DNA of 64,000 bases from positions 62,001-126,000 of the forward strand of contig NZ_BSKJ01000011.1 of NCBI RefSeq assembly GCF_030159595.1, given 5' to 3'. This document shows, one piece after another, positions 1-8,595 of the stretch. Below the pieces are notes generated by a model. That model made no database searches. It saw only the letters and a list, made by a program, of their open reading frames with translations, and was not told the DNA's origin. The position numbers and the translations under genes were made by a program. The DNA comes from Pseudomonas putida (lineage in GTDB: Bacteria; Pseudomonadota; Gammaproteobacteria; Pseudomonadales; Pseudomonadaceae). Positions within the stretch are counted from its first letter, which is position 1; every line of letters starts with the position of its first letter.

Positions 1-1252
1 CCGAACCGACCATGTACCAGGCCACCGAAGAGCCTTTGCCGGTCATCGACAGCAATGCCGTGGTCACCAGCGGCGTGGCCGCACTGCCCAGCAGGCCCGA
101 GAGCATGTAACTGATCGACAACCCCGAGTAACGCACGCGAGTACCGAACAATTCGGCCAGGAAGGTCGCGATGGGGCCGTAGTTGGCGGCGAAAGCGGTC
201 ATCAGCAACAGGTAACCGGCGAACACCAGCGGCAGCTCCTTGGTGTCCATCAGCCAGAACATCGGGAAGGCCACCAGCGCTTCGGCGATGATCCCGCCGA
301 TGATGATCGGCTTGCGCCCGATCCTGTCCGACAGCGCGCCGAAAAACGGCAGCATGAAGATGCACGCGGCGCAGGACACCAGCACCACACTGAGCATCTC
401 GCCGCGAGAAAAGCCGAGGGTCTGGGTGCCGTAAGTAAGGCCAAAGGCGACGATCAGGTTGTAGGAAGTACCGGTGGACATGGTCGCCACACCGCCGAGG
501 AGCACTTGTTTCCAGTACTTGCGGAACACCTCGAACAGCGGGACCTTCACCTGTTCACCGGTTTTCTCCACGGCCTTGAACGACGGGGTTTCGTGAATGT
601 TCAGGCGGATGTACAGGCCCAGGGCGATCAGCAGTACGCTGCCCAGGAACGGAATGCGCCAGCCCCAGGCGAGCAGTTCTTCGTTGCTCAAGGTAGTGGC
701 GATCAGCAGGAACACCAGGTTGGCGAGCATGGTGCCGGCGGGGACTCCAATCTGAACCCACGAACCGTACAGGCCGCGCTGGTGTTTGGGTGCATGCTCC
801 ACCGCCATCAGCACGGCGCCGCCCCATTCCCCCCCCAGAGCCAGGCCCTGGATGATGCGCAGCGTCAGCAGTGAAACGGGGGCCCAGATGCCGATGGACT
901 GGTAGTCAGGCAGCAGACCGATGCCGAAGGTGGCAGCGCCCATGGTCAGCAGCGAGATCAGCAGCATCGACTTGCGCCCCAGGCGATCACCGAAGTGGCC
1001 GAACAGTGCGGCACCGACGATCCGCGCACCGTAGGCAGAGGCGAAGGTACCGAAGGCCAGCAGCGTGCCGACCAGCGGATCGAAGCCTGGAAAGAAGATC
1101 TTGTTGAACACCAGGGCCGAGGCCGTGGCGAAAAGGAACAGGTCGTACCATTCGACAGTGGTGCCGATCACGCTGGCGATGGCGACCTTTTTCATGTCGG
1201 TGGTCTGGGTGGGTTGCTCGCTGGCAACCTTGGTGTACGCAGGGCTGTTCAT
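1..1252 (-). CDS. MFS transporter, metabolite:H+ symporter type (3' end outside window)
   Basis: This is an inner-membrane secondary transporter of the metabolite:H+ symporter branch of the MFS, the branch that includes ShiA and ProP and imports organic acids or zwitterions. At least 417 codons are present and the gene runs off the left edge. The N-terminus carries the branch signature GTTVEWYDLFLFA near residue 30, and the loop motif GDRLGRK lies near residue 85. Several hydrophobic segments follow. The ATG at 1252 is preceded by GGGAG at a normal distance. It is the last gene in the window of the minus-strand cluster that begins at 5693, and it follows the M20 hydrolase after a 195-base gap. 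The substrate is unknown. It may import the ureido or hydroxy-acid compound handled by its neighbours. Confidence 0.85.
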   Translation of the reverse strand, partial: MNSPAYTKVASEQPTQTTDMKKVAIASVIGTTVEWYDLFLFATASALVFNKIFFPGFDPLVGTLLAFGTFASAYGARIVGAALFGHFGDRLGRKSMLLISLLTMGAATFGIGLLPDYQSIGIWAPVSLLTLRIIQGLALGGEWGGAVLMAVEHAPKHQRGLYGSWVQIGVPAGTMLANLVFLLIATTLSNEELLAWGWRIPFLGSVLLIALGLYIRLNIHETPSFKAVEKTGEQVKVPLFEVFRKYWKQVLLGGVATMSTGTSYNLIVAFGLTYGTQTLGFSRGEMLSVVLVSCAACIFMLPFFGALSDRIGRKPIIIGGIIAEALVAFPMFWLMDTKELPLVFAGYLLLMTAFAANYGPIATFLAELFGTRVRYSGLSISYMLSGLLGSAATPLVTTALLSMTGKGSSVAWYMVGS

Positions 1253-1393
1253 GCCATTTACTCCCGGAAGTGGGGTTTTGGTTGTTGTTTGGCAGGTGCA
1301 ATCGGTACGGCGATTTCTTGTTTTTCGGGCAAAGCGAAGCCGTGGCGCGCCGCTGGCGGGCGCCGATTTCGGGTACGTTCATGACTTTTTATT

Positions 1394-1412
1394 GCCGCGA
1401 CCGCTTCGCGGC
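1394..1412. repeat. Inverted repeat between the M20 hydrolase and MFS genes
   Basis: A perfect 7-bp stem (GCCGCGA/TCGCGGC) with a 5-base loop lies in the 195-base gap between the two genes. No U-run follows it in the direction of transcription of the cluster, so it is more likely an mRNA-stabilising hairpin or a degenerate repeat than a terminator. Confidence 0.5.
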
Positions 1413-1447
1413 CTATTGCTGGCGATGCCCGGCAACGCCGGGCCGTG

Positions 1448-2674
1448 TCAGCTCCGGTCGGCGCGTTTCAGCACGGCATTGAGCAACACATCACACCCTT
1501 TGCTCACATCGTCAGGCAGGGCATCCTCCGCCTCGTTATGGCTGAGCCCCCCCACACACGGAATGAACACCATGGTCGTCGGGCAATGTCGCGCCAGGTG
1601 AATGGCGTCATGCCCCGCTCCGCTGACAATTCGCTGGTGCGCATAACCCAGCTCGTCAACCGCCTGCTGCACTGCCGCAATGCATTGCGCATCGAACGGC
1701 GTCGCCGGGCTCAGCCAGTGACGCTCAACGCTCACAGATAACCCTCGGCGCAGTGCAATGGCATTGATCAGCTCACGCGCGCTGGCCTCCATCGCGGCGA
1801 TCTGCTCATCCTCGTGGTGTCGCAGATCCAGCGTGAACGCCACCCGGCCTGGAATGGTATTGCGCGAAGACCGGGCGATCTCCAGTTGCCCCACCGTGAC
1901 CAGACCCTTGGGCGCGAAGTCCCGGGCCAGTTGTTCCAGTGCCGTGACCATCTCACCCACCGCAAACATCGCATCACGGCGCAGCGGCATCGGCGTGGTG
2001 CCGGCGTGGGCGGGAATGCCCTTGACCTCGATGTCCAGCCAGCAGATCGCCTGTCCGCCCGTCACCACGCCAACCGGCAGACCGGCATCCTCAAGGATCG
2101 GCCCCTGCTCGATATGCGCTTCGAAATAGGCATCGAACTCACGCGCCAGGGGTAGGCTGCCGGCATGACCGGTTTCCTCCAGTGCCTGCGCCACGCTGAC
2201 CCCGGCCGCGTCCTTCACCGTCAATGCATGCTCCAGCGCCAGGTCTCCGGTAAATACCGCCGAACCGAGCATCGCCGGGGTGAAGCGGGCGCCCTCCTCG
2301 TTGGTCCATACCGCAATCTCCAGCGTCCGCAGCGGTTCAATACCTTGATCGCGCAGGCTACGCAGCACTTCCAGTCCGGCCAGCACGCCGTAGATACCAT
2401 CAAAGCGCCCGCCCTTGGGTTGGGTGTCCAGGTGGCTACCCATCACTACCGGCGGCAGCGACTCATCGCGCCCAGGCTTGCGGGCGAACAGGTTGCCAAT
2501 GGCATCGAAATGGACAGTCATCCCCAGGTCGCGGCACCAGCCCGCAAACAACTCGCGCCCAGCCTTGTCCTCGACCGACAGCGCCAGCCGGCAATTGCCG
2601 CCGTTTTCCGTCGGGCCTACCTTGGCCATCTGCATCAGGCTGTCCCACAGCCGGTCCCCATTGCATTTCAGCAT
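1448..2674 (-). CDS. M20 zinc hydrolase, N-carbamoyl-amino-acid hydrolase / ureidoglycolate-allantoate amidohydrolase family
   Basis: The product belongs to the M20 hydantoinase/carbamoylase family, which hydrolyses N-carbamoyl amino acids, beta-ureidopropionate, allantoate or ureidoglycolate and releases ammonia and CO2. The di-metal ligands can be read in order: GSHLDTQ, GGRFDGIYG, the NEEGARF pair of glutamates, EAHIEQGP, and the late GAGHDA histidine. The length (408 aa) is typical. The ATG at 2674 is chosen over the one at 2689 because AGGA lies 8 bases before it. It sits 32 bases downstream of the dehydrogenase gene in the same direction, so co-transcription is likely. The family alone does not fix the substrate. 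The neighbouring GhrA-like dehydrogenase makes a ureidoglycolate-like substrate one reasonable guess. Confidence 0.85.
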   Translation of the reverse strand: MLKCNGDRLWDSLMQMAKVGPTENGGNCRLALSVEDKAGRELFAGWCRDLGMTVHFDAIGNLFARKPGRDESLPPVVMGSHLDTQPKGGRFDGIYGVLAGLEVLRSLRDQGIEPLRTLEIAVWTNEEGARFTPAMLGSAVFTGDLALEHALTVKDAAGVSVAQALEETGHAGSLPLAREFDAYFEAHIEQGPILEDAGLPVGVVTGGQAICWLDIEVKGIPAHAGTTPMPLRRDAMFAVGEMVTALEQLARDFAPKGLVTVGQLEIARSSRNTIPGRVAFTLDLRHHEDEQIAAMEASARELINAIALRRGLSVSVERHWLSPATPFDAQCIAAVQQAVDELGYAHQRIVSGAGHDAIHLARHCPTTMVFIPCVGGLSHNEAEDALPDDVSKGCDVLLNAVLKRADRS

Positions 2675-2706
2675 GGTCTGTTTCCTCATCAGTTCAGGCG
2701 GTGGAT

Positions 2707-3636
2707 TCAGTAACCGAGGTGCACGTCCACCCGGTTGAGCAACGGCTGGCCTTCATGAAGGCGCAGGGCATTCGCGGCAATCTGCTGGGCGATGCAGTCA
2801 TGAGACGCCGCCGACGCCATGTGCGGCGTGACGACGATGCCCGGCGTGCTCCAGAGCCGGCTGTCCGGTGACAATGGCTCCTTCTCGAACACGTCCAGCA
2901 CGGCCCCGCGCAGGCGGCCGCTTTCCACCGCGCCGATCAGCTCGTCTACCTGCACATGCTGGCCACGCCCGCAGTTCACCACGGCCGCGCCAGGCGCCAG
3001 TGAGTCAAAGGTCTTCTGGCAGAGAATGCCGCGTGTGGCGTTGGTCAGCGGCAGCAGGTTCACCAGCAGATCAAGGCCATCGAGAAACGCGAAGAAGGAC
3101 GCTTCGCCGGCGAACGTCTGCACGCCCTCGATCGCTTTCAGGGTGCGCGACCAGCCGCGTACAGCGTAACCAGCAGCACTCAGTTCTTCGGCAATGACGC
3201 CGCCGAGCGAGCCGAGCCCCATGATGCCCACGCGGTACTGTTCGGCGGGTTTCTGCGGGTGACGTTGCCACACCTGACGCACCTGTTGCTGCATCGCCCG
3301 GTCGAAATCCCGGTGGTAGTGGGTCACCGCCCAGCGCACATACTCGGCCATGCCCTGGCGGTGCGCAGGGTCGACCACGCGGCATATCGGCAGGTTACGG
3401 TGGTCGGTGTCGGTGCCCAGATGATCGACACCGGCAGCCACCGAGTGGATCAGCTTCAGGCAGGGCAACGCCTTCAGGCTGCCCGCAGGTGGAAACCAGC
3501 AGGCGGCGACTTCTGCATCCACGGCAGCCGGGTCGTCAGCCAGCACCACGCGCAGCGCCGGCGCCTGGCGGGCGAACGCCGCCTGCAACTGCCCAAGCAA
3601 CACTTTGTCGGCGGATAAAAGCACCAGCGGTTTCAT
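2707..3636 (-). CDS. D-2-hydroxyacid dehydrogenase, GhrA-like (glyoxylate/hydroxypyruvate reductase)
   Basis: This 309-aa cytosolic NAD(P)H-dependent dehydrogenase would interconvert a 2-oxoacid such as glyoxylate or hydroxypyruvate with its D-2-hydroxyacid. The nucleotide-binding glycine motif GLGSLGG is near residue 142. The catalytic Arg (NCGRGQH), Glu (DVFEKEPL) and His (VTPHMAS) are all present. The short N-terminal catalytic half resembles E. coli GhrA rather than formate dehydrogenase or PdxB. The start codon overlaps the stop of the aldolase gene by 4 bases, so the two are translationally coupled. In this cluster it may reduce the oxoacid released by the aldolase or by the M20 hydrolase. 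The true substrate is not shown. Confidence 0.85.
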   Translation of the reverse strand: MKPLVLLSADKVLLGQLQAAFARQAPALRVVLADDPAAVDAEVAACWFPPAGSLKALPCLKLIHSVAAGVDHLGTDTDHRNLPICRVVDPAHRQGMAEYVRWAVTHYHRDFDRAMQQQVRQVWQRHPQKPAEQYRVGIMGLGSLGGVIAEELSAAGYAVRGWSRTLKAIEGVQTFAGEASFFAFLDGLDLLVNLLPLTNATRGILCQKTFDSLAPGAAVVNCGRGQHVQVDELIGAVESGRLRGAVLDVFEKEPLSPDSRLWSTPGIVVTPHMASAASHDCIAQQIAANALRLHEGQPLLNRVDVHLGY

Positions 3637-4388
3637 GAGCAGTAAGACTCGCGTTGGGTTTCGATCAGGGTCAGGGCAGCGTTCCAGCTCAGGGCGATGA
3701 TCTCGTCTGCCTCATCCCGGTCGAACTGCGCCGCGGTATGCCGGCACACGGCTTCCGAGGGGAAGATCAGCTTGCTGCCACCCGCCAGGGCCTGCACCTG
3801 GGCCTGGCAGGCGCGCTCCAGGAAATGCAGTTCGTGGAAGGCATGGGCCACACTCTGCCCACCGGCCAGCAGGCCGTGGTTACGCAGGATCATCGCCTTG
3901 TGCGGGCCAAGGTCGGCGATCAGTCGCTCGCGCTCGTCCAGCGACAGCGCGATGCCCTCGTACTGGTGGTAGGCGAGCTTGCCGTAGAACTTCAGCGCAT
4001 GCTGGCTGATCGGCAACAGCCCATGCTCCTGGGCCGACACCGCAATGCCGGCGGCAGTATGGGTGTGCACCACGCAGGCCATGTCCGGGCGGGCCATGTG
4101 GATGGCCGAATGGATCACGAACCCAGCGGCGTTCACCCGTTGCGCTTCGGTGTTACCGCCAACGACATTGCCATACTGGTCGATGCGCACCAGGTCCGAG
4201 GCGCGCATACGGTCGAAGATCACCCCGTAGCGGTTGATCAGGAAGTGATGCTCCGGCCCCGGGATACGCAGGGTGATGTGGGTGTCGATCAGGTCGGTCA
4301 TGCGGAAGTGCGCGACCAGGCGGTACAGCGCGGCCAGTTCGCAGCGGGCCTGCCATTCGACGTCGCTGATGTGATGGGGCTTGCTCAT
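3633..4388 (-). CDS. Class II aldolase/adducin family protein
   Basis: This is a 251-aa member of the class II (zinc-dependent) aldolase/adducin-head family, related to fuculose-phosphate and ribulose-phosphate aldolases. The metal-binding HTHTAAG motif is near residue 105 and a second histidine lies in NHGLLAGG near residue 165. Such proteins cleave or epimerise hydroxy-sugar or hydroxy-acid substrates, and many close relatives have no assigned substrate. AGGAG lies just before the ATG at 4388. It is the second gene of the minus-strand cluster, 12 bases after the MFS gene, and it overlaps the dehydrogenase gene by 4 bases. Pairing of an aldolase with a dehydrogenase suggests consecutive steps. 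Confidence 0.82.
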   Translation of the reverse strand: MSKPHHISDVEWQARCELAALYRLVAHFRMTDLIDTHITLRIPGPEHHFLINRYGVIFDRMRASDLVRIDQYGNVVGGNTEAQRVNAAGFVIHSAIHMARPDMACVVHTHTAAGIAVSAQEHGLLPISQHALKFYGKLAYHQYEGIALSLDERERLIADLGPHKAMILRNHGLLAGGQSVAHAFHELHFLERACQAQVQALAGGSKLIFPSEAVCRHTAAQFDRDEADEIIALSWNAALTLIETQRESYCS

Positions 4389-4400
4389 GGAAACTCCTGG

Positions 4401-5693
4401 TTAGCGAGCGAGTACGGCGTCGGGTTGAGTGTCGCTGCGCAGGCGCGACAGGCCGCAGACACCGATCAGGGAAAGTGTGGACAGCAAGGTGAAGAACAGC
4501 GCCAGCGGCAGCCATTGCCCGGCGAACTGATTGGCCAGCAGTGTGCCGATGATCGGCGTACTGCCCCCGGCCAGGGCGCAGATCAGCTGGTAGGCCAGCG
4601 AGATACCCGAGTAGCGAAGGTGGGCCGGGAAGGCTTGGGCCATGTAACCCGCGATTACCGCGTAGAGGGCCGACAAGGTGACTACCGCCAAGGCGATGCC
4701 AAGGGTCATCAGCAACAAATTCTGGGTACCCACCAGCATGAACATCGGATAAGGCACGGCCATGCACAGCAATGCGACCCCTTTGAGGAAGCACCCTTCG
4801 CCGATGCGCTCGGCCAACAATGCGGCCAAAGGCTGGGTGAGGAGCTGCAGGATGGTCACCAGGAACAGGCAGTCCAGAATCGTCGAGCGCGCAATGCCCT
4901 GGTAGGTGGTGACGTAAGTGATCATGAAGGTATTGGTGAAGAAGAACCCAGCCGAGCCGATGGTTACGGCGAGCGCGGCAAAGAGGATCTGTCGCCAGCA
5001 ACTGCGGATCACTTCGGCGACCGGATATTCGACGACTTCTTTATTCTCGCGCGCGGCCTTGAACTCGGGCGACTCGTCGACACCGAAGCGGATCGCCAGA
5101 CCCACCATCATCAGCAGCCCGCTGATCAGAAACGGAATGCGCCAACCCCAGCTGACGAAGTCGTCCTGGTCAAGCATCGAGGCCAGGCGGAAGGCGATCA
5201 GCGCCAGCAGCAGGCCGGTCGGGCTACCCAGTTGAGCAAAAGAGGCATAGAAGGTCTTGCGCTTGGCCGGGGCGTGTTCGCTGGCCATCAACACGGCACC
5301 GCCCCACTCCCCACCTACCGAGATGCCCTGCACGATACGCAGCGCAATCAACCCGATGGGTGCCCAGATGCCGGCACTTGCGTAGCTGGGCAGCAGGCCG
5401 ATGCCGGTAGTGGCCAGCCCCATCAGCGCCATGGTCACCAACAGCATCTTCTTGCGCCCCAGACGGTCGCCCAAATGGCCGAAGACCATGCCGGCCATGG
5501 GCCGGGCGATGAAGCCGACGGCGAAGGTGCCAAAAGCGCCAAGGGTGCTGAGCAGTGGATTGGAGCTGGGGAAGAACACCTGGCCGAGCACCAGCGCCGC
5601 GGCGGTGGCGTAGATGTAAAAGTCGTAAAACTCGATGGTGGTGCCGACGAATGCGGCAGCCGCAGCGCGCCTCGGCTGAGTGGACGTGTGCAT
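4401..5693 (-). CDS. MFS transporter, metabolite:H+ symporter type
   Basis: This is a 430-aa inner-membrane MFS transporter of the metabolite:H+ symporter group, paralogous to the one at the left edge of the window. It has the GTTIEFYDFYIYATAAA signature at about residue 17 and GDRLGRKK near residue 75. The ATG at 5693 is chosen because AAGAAGGG precedes it. The longer reading from 5798 would add a basic tail unlike the family and run through the regulatory region. It is the first gene of the minus-strand catabolic cluster and diverges from the LysR gene at 5849, which probably controls it. Two related transporters at opposite ends of one cluster may carry different substrates, or one may export. 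Confidence 0.88.
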   Translation of the reverse strand: MHTSTQPRRAAAAAFVGTTIEFYDFYIYATAAALVLGQVFFPSSNPLLSTLGAFGTFAVGFIARPMAGMVFGHLGDRLGRKKMLLVTMALMGLATTGIGLLPSYASAGIWAPIGLIALRIVQGISVGGEWGGAVLMASEHAPAKRKTFYASFAQLGSPTGLLLALIAFRLASMLDQDDFVSWGWRIPFLISGLLMMVGLAIRFGVDESPEFKAARENKEVVEYPVAEVIRSCWRQILFAALAVTIGSAGFFFTNTFMITYVTTYQGIARSTILDCLFLVTILQLLTQPLAALLAERIGEGCFLKGVALLCMAVPYPMFMLVGTQNLLLMTLGIALAVVTLSALYAVIAGYMAQAFPAHLRYSGISLAYQLICALAGGSTPIIGTLLANQFAGQWLPLALFFTLLSTLSLIGVCGLSRLRSDTQPDAVLAR

Positions 5694-5789
5694 GGCAAGG
5701 CCCTTCTTGAAATAATTGTAAAGGCAGTGTTTCTGGCTAAAACGGTGCGCTCTTTGGCGCTTTTGTCTTTTATCGCTCCGCTGGCTATG

Positions 5790-5807
5790 ATTAGTCAATT
5801 TGCTAAT
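5790..5807. promoter_or_regulatory. LysR-type operator, copy 1 (ATTAG-N8-CTAAT)
   Basis: This perfect 5-bp inverted repeat, separated by 8 bases, lies in the divergent region between the catabolic cluster and the LysR gene. A second copy with the same arms and spacing begins exactly 31 bases further on. LysR-type regulators commonly bind two such half-symmetric sites on one face of the helix. Confidence 0.65.
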
Positions 5808-5820
5808 TCTTAATCGCCGT

Positions 5821-5838
5821 ATTAGCAGTACTACTAAT
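5821..5838. promoter_or_regulatory. LysR-type operator, copy 2 (ATTAG-N8-CTAAT)
   Basis: This is the second copy of the inverted repeat, 31 bases (about three helical turns) from the first. It lies directly before the LysR start codon and contains the upstream ATG at 5837, so it would also allow autorepression. Confidence 0.65.
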
Positions 5839-5848
5839 GGAGCCTGGG

Positions 5849-6826
5849 ATGAAAGTGCCTGCGTCGCAAGCTGACGGCTTGGTCAACAAATGGGAGGGCC
5901 GCCGTTTCCTCAACGACCGGCTCGACTGGAACCTGTTACGTACCTACCTGGTGATCGGCCAGGAAGGCAGTGTCAGCCGCGCAGCCGCGCGCTTGCACAT
6001 CACCCAGTCGGCGGTAAGCCAAGCGCTGAAGCGCCTGGAGGAGCAGCTGGACTGTGCGCTGATTCTGCGGCGTGGGCCGCGTTTTGACCTTACCTCTGCC
6101 GGCGAGGAAGTGTTGCGAATTGCCACGGATATCTATGGGGATGTTTCGCGGATCAGCGCTGCTGTCGAGGAACGAAACGATGGCGTGGCCGGCAAGGTTC
6201 GGCTGCTGACCATCAGCGGGCTGCAGTCGACGCTGTACGACGAATTTCTTGCAGATTTTCACGAAGCGCACCCCCGGGTGGAGGTGGAGATCGAGGTGCT
6301 ACGCAGTTCGGACATCATCAGTTCGCTGCTGCAGAAGACGGCGACGGTGGGTTTAGGCCTGTGCCGGATACCGCAACAGAAACTGGAGCAGCGACAGCTG
6401 CTGCGCCAGCGTTATGCATTTTTCTGCGGACGACGTCATCGGTTGTTCGGGCGCGCAGACGTGGCGCTGGAGGAGATGCAGGGGGAGAACTTTGTCAGCT
6501 TCGTGAGCGATCAGTTGGGCGGAAACTTGTCGCCGTTGGCGGTGTTTCGGGATCAACAGGGGTTCACCGGGCGGATCGTGGCCTCCTCCTCCAGCTTCGA
6601 GGAGATTCACCGACTGGTGTGTGCGGGGTACGGAATCGGGTGTTTGCCGGACCATATGCTGCAAAAGGATATCGAGGAAGGGTTGCTGTGGCGATTGCCG
6701 CCGGCCGAGGGAATCGTTGATGTAGACGTGTATCTGCTGTGGAATCGAGAGCAGAAGTTGACAATGGCTGAGGGGGTATTTCTGGAGGGGTTACAACATA
6801 AGTTGGCGACTGTCGATAAATCCTGA
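5849..6826 (+). CDS. LysR-family transcriptional regulator
   Basis: This is a 325-aa LysR-type regulator. The N-terminal winged helix-turn-helix covers roughly residues 25-85 (WNLLRTYLVIGQEGSVSRA, then TQSAVSQALKRLEE), and a periplasmic-binding-protein-like effector domain follows. The ATG at 5849 has GGAG 6-7 bases upstream. The ATG at 5837 falls inside a probable operator and has no ribosome site. The gene diverges from the MFS/aldolase/dehydrogenase/M20 cluster, and twin ATTAG-N8-CTAAT repeats lie between them, so it very likely controls that cluster and itself. The effector is probably a pathway intermediate. A tail of about 20 residues before the HTH is longer than usual. Confidence 0.88.
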   Translation: MKVPASQADGLVNKWEGRRFLNDRLDWNLLRTYLVIGQEGSVSRAAARLHITQSAVSQALKRLEEQLDCALILRRGPRFDLTSAGEEVLRIATDIYGDVSRISAAVEERNDGVAGKVRLLTISGLQSTLYDEFLADFHEAHPRVEVEIEVLRSSDIISSLLQKTATVGLGLCRIPQQKLEQRQLLRQRYAFFCGRRHRLFGRADVALEEMQGENFVSFVSDQLGGNLSPLAVFRDQQGFTGRIVASSSSFEEIHRLVCAGYGIGCLPDHMLQKDIEEGLLWRLPPAEGIVDVDVYLLWNREQKLTMAEGVFLEGLQHKLATVDKS

Positions 6827-7024
6827 GGCGTGCGTAACGAACCCGCTGCGCTATCTGAGCTTCAGCGCAAACCGTCGTTTTCCCGGTCGCAACGACCTGA
6901 TCCGCCGTCAGCCACCTGCATCACGACAGGTTTCGCGTCTCTTTATCCGAGAAACTTTCAAGACGGGTCTGCGCTCCCGAGGGGGGCGCCGGCTCGCTCT
7001 ACTCAATAAGAACGGAAGCCAGAC

Positions 7025-8263
7025 ATGACCCGACACGCCCTCAGTCGCATCGCTATCGCCATGGCGCTCGCCAGCAGCGCAAGCTTCGTACACGCCGCCC
7101 CACTGCTAGAGGCCAGCAGCAACGACGTACCTGCCGCAGCACGCATGGCGCAAAGCAATGCCTGGCTGGAAATCGACCAGGTTGCCTTCGAACACAACAT
7201 CGCACGCATACAGAAGCTGGTCGCCGGCAAAAGTCAGGTCTGCGCAGTCATGAAAGCCGACGCCTATGGCAACGGGATTGCCCTGCTGGTGCCATCGGCC
7301 ATTCGTATGGGTATCGGTTGCATTGGCGTTGCCAGTAACGAAGAGGCTCGCGTCGCCCGCGAGAAAGGCTTCAAGGGCCGGCTCATGCGACTGCGAACTG
7401 CCAGCCTTGGCGAGGTACAGGATGCACTTCCCTACGACATGGACGAACTGGTAGGCAACCTGGAGGTGGCACAGCAACTGGATGCCTTGGCCAAACGCAG
7501 TGGCCACCCATTGAAGGTGCACCTGGCACTCAACTCGGCCGGAATGGGACGCAACGGCGTGGAGATGGGGACGCCCCAGGGTCGTAAAGACGCGATCGCC
7601 ATGGCCACCCTCGCGCACCTGCAAGTGGTCGGCATCATGACCCACTTCCCGGAGGAGGCGCGTGAGGATGTCCTCAAAGGGCTTGCCACATTCAAGGAAC
7701 AGTCAGCGTTGCTGATCGAACAGGCCAAACTGGATCGCAGCAAACTGCTACTGCACTGCGCCAATACCTTTACCACGCTAGAAGTACCTGAGGGCTGGCT
7801 GGACATGGTTCGCCCCGGCGCGGCGCTGTATGGCTACCCCGTTGGCGGCCACGAAGAGTTCCAGCGTGTCATGCAGTTCAAGTCGCAGGTCGCAGCTGTC
7901 AACCGCTACCCCGCCGGCAGTACCATCAGCTACGACCGCACCTACACCCTCAATCGCGACTCGCTGGTTGCCAACATTCCCGCGGGCTACTCAGACGGCT
8001 ATCGCCGGGCCTTCTCCAACAAGGCCTCGGTGCTGATCAATGGCAAGCGTGCGCCAGTCATTGGCAAGGTCACCATGAACACCCTCATGGTCGATGTGAC
8101 CGATATCCCGGGGGTCAAGCCTGGTAATGAAGTGGTGCTCTACGGCAAGCAGGGCGATCAGGAAATCACCCAGGCAGAGCTCGAAACCATCAACGGCGCG
8201 TTGCTGGCCGACCTCTACACGATTTGGGGCAACTCGAATCCGAAGGTGCTGAAAGCACAGTGA
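7025..8263 (+). CDS. alr: Periplasmic broad-spectrum amino-acid racemase (PLP, Alr fold)
   Basis: This 412-aa fold-type III PLP racemase is exported. A signal peptide ends near FVHA-A at residue 24-25. The PLP lysine is K77 in VMKADAYGNG, and the catalytic tyrosine side is in SYDRTYTL. Cys73 and Cys99 are 26 residues apart, and an RLR motif follows at R122/R124. This matches the disulfide and arginine footprint described for BsrV-type broad-spectrum racemases and differs from cytosolic alanine racemase. Such enzymes make non-canonical D-amino acids from Lys, Arg, Met and others in the periplasm, or start D-amino-acid catabolism. The gene stands alone between the LysR gene and tRNA-Gly, and a bidirectional terminator follows it. 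Confidence 0.9.
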   Translation: MTRHALSRIAIAMALASSASFVHAAPLLEASSNDVPAAARMAQSNAWLEIDQVAFEHNIARIQKLVAGKSQVCAVMKADAYGNGIALLVPSAIRMGIGCIGVASNEEARVAREKGFKGRLMRLRTASLGEVQDALPYDMDELVGNLEVAQQLDALAKRSGHPLKVHLALNSAGMGRNGVEMGTPQGRKDAIAMATLAHLQVVGIMTHFPEEAREDVLKGLATFKEQSALLIEQAKLDRSKLLLHCANTFTTLEVPEGWLDMVRPGAALYGYPVGGHEEFQRVMQFKSQVAAVNRYPAGSTISYDRTYTLNRDSLVANIPAGYSDGYRRAFSNKASVLINGKRAPVIGKVTMNTLMVDVTDIPGVKPGNEVVLYGKQGDQEITQAELETINGALLADLYTIWGNSNPKVLKAQ

Positions 8264-8387
8264 TGGACCGGTACGCTGCCTGAAGACGGCGTACCTTGTA
8301 CTGCCCCCGAGGCTATTGCTGGACGGTCTTCACTACTGCCAGCACGGGGTGAATAACCAGCTTGCCAGGATGATTACCGCCGAAACG

Positions 8388-8413
8388 AAAAAAGGGCCCG
8401 AAGGCCCTTTTTT
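8388..8413. terminator. Bidirectional Rho-independent terminator
   Basis: A perfect stem (A6-GGGCC / GGCCC-T6) with a 4-base loop lies between the racemase gene and tRNA-Gly. The A and T runs on the two sides allow termination of the racemase transcript on the plus strand and of the pgsA/tRNA transcript on the minus strand. Confidence 0.9.
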
Positions 8414-8455
8414 CACGACTTACAGACTTCGAATAAAAATCTGTAGATCTTTATT

Positions 8456-8531
<76 letters not shown>

Positions 8532-8595
8532 GTCGTGATGGGTGCCATTCTAGCGATTTCTAAAACAGCGTCAACCCCTTGATTCAAAAAAACTT

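Noticed and set aside
987..1382. 131-aa minus-strand open frame overlapping the left-edge MFS gene
   Set aside because: It lies in another frame of the clear MFS gene and has no family features.
3654..5813. 719-aa open frame opposite the aldolase and MFS genes
   Set aside because: Its composition is typical of a shadow frame (rich in Gln, His, Gly, Arg) and it lies over well-supported genes on the other strand.
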